Of a stretch of DNA of 64,000 nucleotides, positions 57,764 to 64,000 are shown in pieces; position 1 is the first letter of the stretch; every line of letters starts with the position of its first letter. Where the stretch lies: assembly GCA_026770025.1 (NCBI GenBank), contig JAMXDE010000015.1, forward strand, positions 1,550,001-1,614,000. The letters run 5' to 3'. A program made the translations under genes and the position numbers. The stretch comes from Craspedostauros australis (Eukaryota > Bacillariophyta > Bacillariophyceae > Mastogloiales > Achnanthaceae). Under the pieces are notes generated by a model. The model was given only the letters and a program-made list of their open reading frames with translations, ran no database searches and was not told where the DNA came from.

Positions 57764-59441
57764 CCTGGCGAAGTCACGACACGGACAGAACGATCACGGC
57801 AACTCGCAGCATAACACAAAAACTATTTAGGTACCTTGTACAACGCACACCAACAAGTCTTGCGCCTTCTCGTTTCCCTCTTCGTTATTGTCACAGTCGC
57901 GCAATGATAAAACCTGTCGACCTCCACGAAAACGAACAAACGGTATTGGGCTCTACTTAAGACCCTGGTGAGCGAAAAGGTTACGCCCAAGTTGGCATCG
58001 CAGCACGGATCGGGTATAAAATTGCGTATATCTCTTAAAATCAATGTTAAGTTTCTATTGAACACCTTAGACCCCTCAAAGACCTTATATTTTAAGAGTT
58101 ATGGAGGGCTAAAACTCATGGGAAAGCTACCTATTAGGTGAATAACGCACAGACGCTACGGTGCTCATTGGCGCTTCAATAGAGTCGCAGTGGTCATTCG
58201 TCCCAAAACGTTCTTTTTTCTTCCGTCGTTTGGGCTTTGTTCGCGATTCTTGAATTTCCGGAGAGTGACTCTATCTTGTGCTCACACAGAATCGTTGGTG
58301 TGAACACAAAACTGTTGTTGCATGGAGAGTGATGTGATGTATTGTGATGTAATGTGATGCGGGGCGATGTGCCATGGGCCGACAACCAGGATGGTAGGCA
58401 CGGTCCTTGTTCCTCTTCCTCCTGTCTGTTATGTCAGAGTGGTAGCAAGGGGGATGCACGGGCTGCAATGCACGAGACGCATACGATGCAAGTTGCGCAG
58501 CGCTGAATTGGACGATGTGAATTGCTGGTGCCAAGATGGAAATGGACAGCGCCCTTGCCACAGTCCTGTAGGCAGTGGCAACCCCAACCCACACATCTAA
58601 TCCAGGTCTTGACCCTCTGGCACCCTAACCCCAGCCCTAACCCTAACTCTAACCCAAGCCAGAACCCCAGCCCTAACTCTAACCCTGAGCAACCTCATGA
58701 CTCTGTCTGAACAACGTCATCTGCACACAGTTACCTCCTCCGTTGCTCTGGTGTTGCCCTTGTCGCGAACTCTTGCTTTTCTCCCACTTTTTTGCTTCCC
58801 GCACTGTTTCGATCCATTTCAACGGTCGCCGTTCCAGCGTTTTTTATTCGATTTCACAATTTTTACAGTTTGTTTCGTCGGAGGTATCCTCCAGAACGTC
58901 CTTTGAAGCTTTTTGCGCCAATGAAACTAAATCAATATTGTCGATTGTGATTGCGGTATCCGGACAGACGTCAAATCTGCTGAGTAAAACCTGGCGCCTT
59001 GGCGTGAAGGCTTCGTTGAGAATCTCAACGCACGAGCCATCCAAAGAGACAGACTTGGACAAAGACAAGAAACAAGTCAACACAAGAGACGAAAGGGGCC
59101 CTGTGTTGACTGGTGGGAAACATCGCGTCGCGTGGCTTCGCATCATTGCCGTTGCCATTTCCATTTCCATCGGCATGCCTTGGCAACCGCACGAGTACCA
59201 TACTCGCTCGCCATCGTCTTGTTTTCAATCAAGAGCATCATGCACAAGCACGTTCATCTTCTGAAGTGCTTCATCCCACGCCCAACTGGCATCTCTCATC
59301 GCTTCGATCAATTGACCGATCGCCGCTCGTGTTCAGTTGGTGGGTTGTACCGTTACGGTCACTCATGCCTGCTTGTGCGACCGCGACAATTCCAACGCAT
59401 CACAACGCATCATAGCGCATCACAACGCAAAGAGAAGCAGC
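57764..59441. other. Intergenic region with telomere-like tract
   Basis: No convincing gene; a 173-codon plus-strand frame at 58743-59264 has no recognisable domain. It contains the internal telomere-like repeats at 58623-58686. AT-rich stretches near 58010-58110 include TATTTTAAGAGTTATG-like words. Confidence 0.4.
58623..58686. repeat. Interstitial telomere-like repeats (CCCTAA type)
   Basis: About 64 bp of CCCTAA units, partly exact (CCCTAACCCTAACTCTAACC) and partly altered (CCCCAG, CCCAAG). The C-rich strand is on the plus strand. Confidence 0.85.
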
Positions 59442-62271
59442 ATGGCGAACGATCCCTACGCCTCATTGGAGGATGTGGACAGCAAGTCCCCCAAAAGCTT
59501 CGTCTCCAAGGCCAACGAGATGTGCCTCAACACGCTCGGCGATCGCACCAAGTCCAAGACCAGATCCTACAAGTGCGTCGTCGACGTCCTTGAGGCGGAT
59601 GACAACATACCCTTCGTGAGCAAGATGGGGACGGATGCAGCAGGCAATGACATGCTCTTCAATCTGTGGAAGGATTCCAAGGTACGTACAATGCGCAATG
59701 CGCAATACACTGCACGAATGAGCTGAAGAAGCTCTGCAAGTATTCCATGGTATGCATCGCGCTCCTCACACACAGAACAACATTGCATTCTATTCTCACA
59801 TATTATTCTCATATTCTGTTGTCTTGCTTCACTGTTCGCGTCATCCTTCCAACCAACAATCCTGCATCCACATCGACATTGTCCACACTCCAAACACTGC
59901 AGAATCGAAAAAGGAATCTGGCGCAAAACGACGTTGGCGTCATAACAGACCAGCAACCCCAAATGGATCAAGGTGCTGGATCTGGACAACCCCGCCAGAA
60001 AGGAGAAGATGCCATGGACATGGAAGGGAAGTTGGGTGCTGCCCAGGGCCAGAGATCCCATGTCGCAAGATGGCAAGCTCATCACGCGCGCGCTGCTCAG
60101 TTTGTCACGAGGCAGCACAGACTCCGTCGTCCTCAGGGAATTCGATCTCGTCAAATCCGCATTCGTCACCGACAGGCCATTCTCAATACCAGAGGATAAA
60201 ACCAGAGCCTGCTACAAAACAAGGAACATCCTCCTGGTCGGGGCGGATTTTGGTTCTTCGTCTCTCACGAGGGCGGGATACCCCAGGACGATCCGCGAGT
60301 GGGTGAGAGGCACAGGTCTGGCATCGGCGCTCGTGGTCTTCGAAGGTGAAAAGTCTCACATCGCAGTCTCAGCCAACGTCGACGATCAGAGGGTGTGTGG
60401 CAGGGGCATTTACAAAATCCGCACGAGGGCCATCACTCGCCAGATCACCAAATTCTGGATACGGAGGCCAAGTACAAGCACATGCTGCCGCCCAGACAAC
60501 ATACCAGAATCAAGACAGGAGATCCACCGGATTTCAAACCGTTGCTTGCACCAGAAGATTCGGATATCGATTTCGGTGGCACCGTTCTCATGATCCCTAT
60601 GCAATCCAACTGGCCACCTGAGGGTGCCAAGGAATTCAAGGCTGGATCCATCATCTACGTCAATGCGCACAAATTCGTCAGTATGGACCGGCCGATCGGA
60701 TATATCATACCCTCTTCAAACCCTCCGACTACCTCCTCCGAAAAAACTATACCATCACAAAGAACCACCTCATCCTCTTGCTCATTGGTAACGTCAGATC
60801 GAAGCTGGAGTTCTATCAATTGGAGGAGGAGGCTAACAAGCTGCGTTTGGTGGGAGTCGACAAGCGACCCCAAATCGCCTCCGCCAGCGTTCGATCTGCG
60901 CATCCCCATGAGAGCGATCGATTCTGGATCACGACCACCAGCTACACAGAACCAACCACGCTGTGGCTCGGCGATGCATCCGTGTTTGATGGCGAAGACG
61001 AGAAGATGATGAAGCGGGTTGATCCAGAGGTCCACCTTGGCAGCAAGCTCAAATCGCTACCGAGTCAATTCGATTCGAAAGGTGTGGACGTCATGCAACG
61101 CATCGCAGAAAGCAAGGACGGCACTGATGCTCTGCACATCATCATGTCGAATAGGCGTCCCCACGAACAAGCAGACCCACCTTTCTCTACGCCTATGGTG
61201 CCTTTGAGGTCGTGTCGGTCCGCATTACAACCTGCAACAGGTCTGGCATGGTTGGAATGTGGCGGCGTCTGCGCGGAAACCAACATGTGCGGTGGCGGAG
61301 AATTCGGTCCAGGCTGGCATCAGGTGAGTGACAAGTGTTGTTGATGTTGCTGCTGCTGTGTATGGTCGTGTTGTACACTTGCGCATTTGCACCTGGCATG
61401 TGCGCGGCGCAGAGCAGACCCAAAAATCAGGAATGGAAAGCGTGCACAAAACAGGTGCATTGAAGGAGTACGACTTTCAGAGCTTGTGGGAACACTTGTC
61501 ATTGATTCCTTGATTCTATTCCATTCGCATTCCTGCTTCAATTCACATCATACTCACAATCGAATCATTGTCTGATTGGTATGGTATGCTATGATACTCA
61601 CTGTGCCCATTATGTGGTACTATACGCACACACTCTCATCCCGAATAATGGACTCCACTCCAACCATGTGTCTGAATTGCTGCAATATCGTCTTGCTGGA
61701 GGCCGCGGTGCGTGAAAAGCGTACCAAACCACACGAAGACTTCATCGCAGCTGCTGAGCATTTGATTTCGTCGAAGTATGAAAAGCCAAAACATTGGTCA
61801 TCCACGGCAGATCCGGCGGAGGATTGGTGGCGCGGATGCTTTCGTGATGCTCCTGAACTGTTCAGCGCGGTGCGTTGGGCAGTCGACCCATGTCATCAAG
61901 CGGTCAAAGATCTGCATTCGGACGATGCACCGATATGCGCGACGAATTTGGATCCGGACGCGTCCGATTGGAGGTGTTCATGAAGTAGATCTCGCCGTAC
62001 CACAACATCAAATAGGATCCAAAGTTTCTACCAATCCTATTCGCTTTCGCACGAACGATGATCGGATAACCCAGCGCATGCACGCAAGATGGTGAAGAAG
62101 CTGTGGAGACTGGTTAAGGGAAAACGATGGCTGTCATAATACGATGAGAATGTGGAGGGCGGGAACGATTTGCATGCAACGCCAAAGCAGGACGCCTTCA
62201 TGACTGCGCTGGCGTACGCTTTCATGTTCATGACGTTGTCAAAGAATGCCAAAAATTCAGCTGACGCGTAA
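59442..62271 (+). pseudogene. Decayed prolyl oligopeptidase (S9 family, bacterial type) with two introns
   Basis: The pieces follow the family from end to end: MANDPYASLEDVDSKSPKSF and NIPFVSKM (start), WKDSK, then GIWRKTTLAS, WTWKGSWVL, LVGADFGSSSLTRAGYPR, KNYTITKNHLILLLIGNVR, ESDRFWITTTSYTEPTTLWL, CGGGEFGPGWHQ, the nucleophile elbow GRSGGGL near 61800, and ALAYAFMFMTL before the final TAA. Two introns with GT-AG ends are visible (59682-59902 and 61324-61701). A TAA at 59943 interrupts the second block, and the homology then passes through all three frames (frameshifts near 60391, 60710, 61170-61230, 61790 and beyond) with more stops towards the 3' end. The family cleaves short peptides after proline. 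Gain of introns followed by decay suggests an old transfer from bacteria that was used for a time and then lost. Confidence 0.78.
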
Positions 62272-62584
62272 TGGACGGGGTTTGGATTGATGCACGCCGT
62301 GGTCTAATCGTGTATCATACCATACATAGCAAGCACATGTGCAAATTGAGTAGATGCACGGCGATGGTGGTTCCATAGTGCATGTCAAGATCGTAGCAAC
62401 CAATAATATTAGAACCACTCTATACATACCAACAACAACTTCCTCTCAGAATCCCTGTGGACATGCGGCTACTGCAGTTGATATCGTCACAATGAGAGTT
62501 AATGATATCAATGTTACATAGACTAATACTATATCAATGAAATGCATGTGAGTAGTGTTGGCTTACTTGCGGTTGTCGTCAGGA
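62272..62584. other. Spacer
   Basis: About 310 bp, AT-rich, between two convergent 3' ends. No feature seen. Confidence 0.4.
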
Positions 62585-64000
62585 TCAATCATCGGAAGGC
62601 AGCAGATTGCCAGCAATCACATCAGCATCCTGCCCGTCGTATGGGCGATCATCCAGAACCTGCTCTTCGTGCGCTTCTTCGCTTTGAGTGTTCTCCTTGG
62701 ATGCCATGATCCGCAGTTCATGCATCTCGTTCAGGTGCTCTTCACATTCCTCGTCATCCAAGAAGCCATTGTTCTCCAGGTATCTCTCCGCTCGACCGTC
62801 AGGAGCTGCCAGGAAGCATTTGAGGTATGTGATGTCCACCTTGATCCTCTGCTCCCAATCAAGCAAGAAAGGCCCGGCCATCAGCTCTTCATGAAGCACA
62901 TGAGCGCTCCTCCTCGTGTCTGGGCTCCTGCAAGCAATCGCAGCATCGCACACAATCTGCGCCACTTGTTTCGACATGGACGGTACCTTGGTTGCTGGAG
63001 ATGCTGATGGATCCTTCTTTCGTGAGGTGGCTTTGTCTGGGTGACAGATCGCCCATCCCTGCCTGATGGATTGAGGGAAGTCCACTGTGGCATTTCGTTC
63101 ACAATTTGCCGTTTCTGCTGCTGCCGCTGCTGGTTCCAGAACACGCGAAGTGAGAATGCGCTTGAACATGTCGGTCTTGTTGGTGCTCTTGTTTGTTGTT
63201 GATGTGTGTCGTCGTTCAGTCGGTTGTGAGCCGCGGATATTCTGTGGATCCATCACGAATGCCGGTGGGACCTCGGTGATGTCCTCATCATTGCAAGTGA
63301 CATCGAGATGGAGAATGTCGAACTTGTCGATCTTGCCCTGAGTGATAGTCTCTGGATGTGTCAAGCCCGATGATGCTGTGACCTGGATTTTGTCATCGAT
63401 CAGATCAATTTGATGGGTGGCGCGAACGGAAACTCGGTTGGTCGCGAATGCTTTTTCCTTTCCGTCCACACCACAGATGATGGCATGTCCCAATCTGCTC
63501 AGATCCAACAGAAGTGTTGTTGTCCCCTTGATGTTGGCAGCTTGTAGCACTTTGAAAATATCGCCTTCGGTGGCAATCTTTGCATCCCTGGCACTATCCA
63601 CAAACAACCTGAGTTGACGTGAGACGAAACCGAAGTGTCCGTCCAAAGCACTCTTGCCAGCTTGTGCCTCAGTGTACAGCCATTGGATGATTTGGAGTCG
63701 CGGTTTGGGAGGGCGGGTTCCGGTGTCTTCCTGTGCTTTTGCCTTCGTGGATGATGCAGCCTTCGCGTCATGATAAGATGACTGTTCTGTGTTGATTTTG
63801 GGGGCAGGCGGAGATTTAGCCTTGTCCTTGTGCTTGCCCTTGTTCTTGGCTGTCGTCTTCCGCTTCTTCTTCTTCTCTGGCATCTTGTATTCAACTTCAA
63901 CCTCTCCTTGGTTCAGTCCATGCATGTACCTCATCAGTGCTGGACTTGCAAAGCAACTGGCATTGTCACTCTGGAATACAACCTCTTTGACCCCCTTGTG
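62585..64000 (-). CDS. DDE-transposase-like protein, C-terminal part (runs off the right edge)
   Basis: The frame is open from the stop at 62585 to the window edge, 471 codons; an internal ATG at 63934 is probably not the start because coding sequence clearly continues upstream: VVFQSDNASCFASPAL precedes it. This D-N-A-x-C motif, followed after a Lys-rich insert (KKKKRKTTAKNKGKHK) by LYTEAQAGKSALDGHFGFVS, RLFVDSARDAKIATEGDIF and IKGTTTLLL, matches an order I recall in multi-copy proteins of algae, corals and other animals (SDNAGCY ... SEPQSGKDICD ... LRRYCNEGHD). I read it as the second half of a DDE-type nuclease domain of a DNA transposon, superfamily not assigned. The C-terminal 200 residues (ITYLKCFLAAPDGRAERY, acidic tail) are unfamiliar. 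No break is seen inside the window. Confidence 0.55.
   Translation of the reverse strand, partial: HKGVKEVVFQSDNASCFASPALMRYMHGLNQGEVEVEYKMPEKKKKRKTTAKNKGKHKDKAKSPPAPKINTEQSSYHDAKAASSTKAKAQEDTGTRPPKPRLQIIQWLYTEAQAGKSALDGHFGFVSRQLRLFVDSARDAKIATEGDIFKVLQAANIKGTTTLLLDLSRLGHAIICGVDGKEKAFATNRVSVRATHQIDLIDDKIQVTASSGLTHPETITQGKIDKFDILHLDVTCNDEDITEVPPAFVMDPQNIRGSQPTERRHTSTTNKSTNKTDMFKRILTSRVLEPAAAAAETANCERNATVDFPQSIRQGWAICHPDKATSRKKDPSASPATKVPSMSKQVAQIVCDAAIACRSPDTRRSAHVLHEELMAGPFLLDWEQRIKVDITYLKCFLAAPDGRAERYLENNGFLDDEECEEHLNEMHELRIMASKENTQSEEAHEEQVLDDRPYDGQDADVIAGNLLPSDD

Noticed and set aside
58743-59264. 173-codon plus-strand frame
   Set aside because: Its composition is uneven, it overlaps an open minus-strand frame and shows no recognisable domain.

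Overview
The window looks like nuclear DNA of a eukaryotic alga, most probably a diatom or close stramenopile relative. The reasons are intron-poor genes of about 50% GC, two long LRR membrane proteins with the dialect I associate with diatoms (YRALDWLA, YALAVLYYTT, SSVCEW followed by LRRs of the P-T-E-I-G type), and a heavy load of mixed transposons. The organism call rests on recognised sequence style, not on a search.

Layout. 1-5.5 kb: the 5' part of a membrane-anchored, probably glycosyltransferase gene running off the left edge, then a 1426-residue AAA/STAND ATPase with a TPR-like tail (both minus strand). 5.8-11.7 kb: a whole-looking Ty1/copia element (minus strand). 13.2-14.7 kb: a GT-B glycosyltransferase-like gene. 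15.0-21.1 kb: a second whole-looking Ty1/copia element of a different family (plus strand), inserted just upstream of that gene. 21.3-22.4 kb: a METTL21-type protein methyltransferase. 23.3-26.6 kb: LRR receptor-like gene 1. 27.3-36.3 kb: a 9-kb tyrosine-recombinase retrotransposon (DIRS order, Ngaro/PAT-like split direct repeats). 36.4-47.2 kb: nested DNA transposons (a PIF/Harbinger-like relic, two mariner-like copies, one with a full 851-residue transposase) plus three copies of a 207-bp tRNA-like repeat. 48.3-51.4 kb: LRR gene 2, an inverted paralogue of LRR gene 1. 51.4-54.5 kb: gene-poor, with a piggyBac-like scrap and a 20-bp tandem array rich in ACGTCA. 54.5-57.8 kb: three small genes of unknown role. 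58.6 kb: an internal telomere-like tract. 59.4-62.3 kb: a decayed bacterial-type prolyl oligopeptidase with two introns. 62.6-64 kb: the 3' part of a DDE-transposase-like gene running off the right edge.

How it fits together. LRR genes 1 and 2, with several hundred bases of upstream DNA, form an inverted segmental duplication. The copy upstream of LRR gene 2 preserves the empty site of the 9-kb tyrosine-recombinase element, so the duplication is older than that insertion. Both copia elements have long terminal repeats in which I saw no internal difference, and both have matching 6-bp target duplications, so they are recent arrivals. The region is best read as a small set of host genes repeatedly invaded by at least six classes of mobile DNA.
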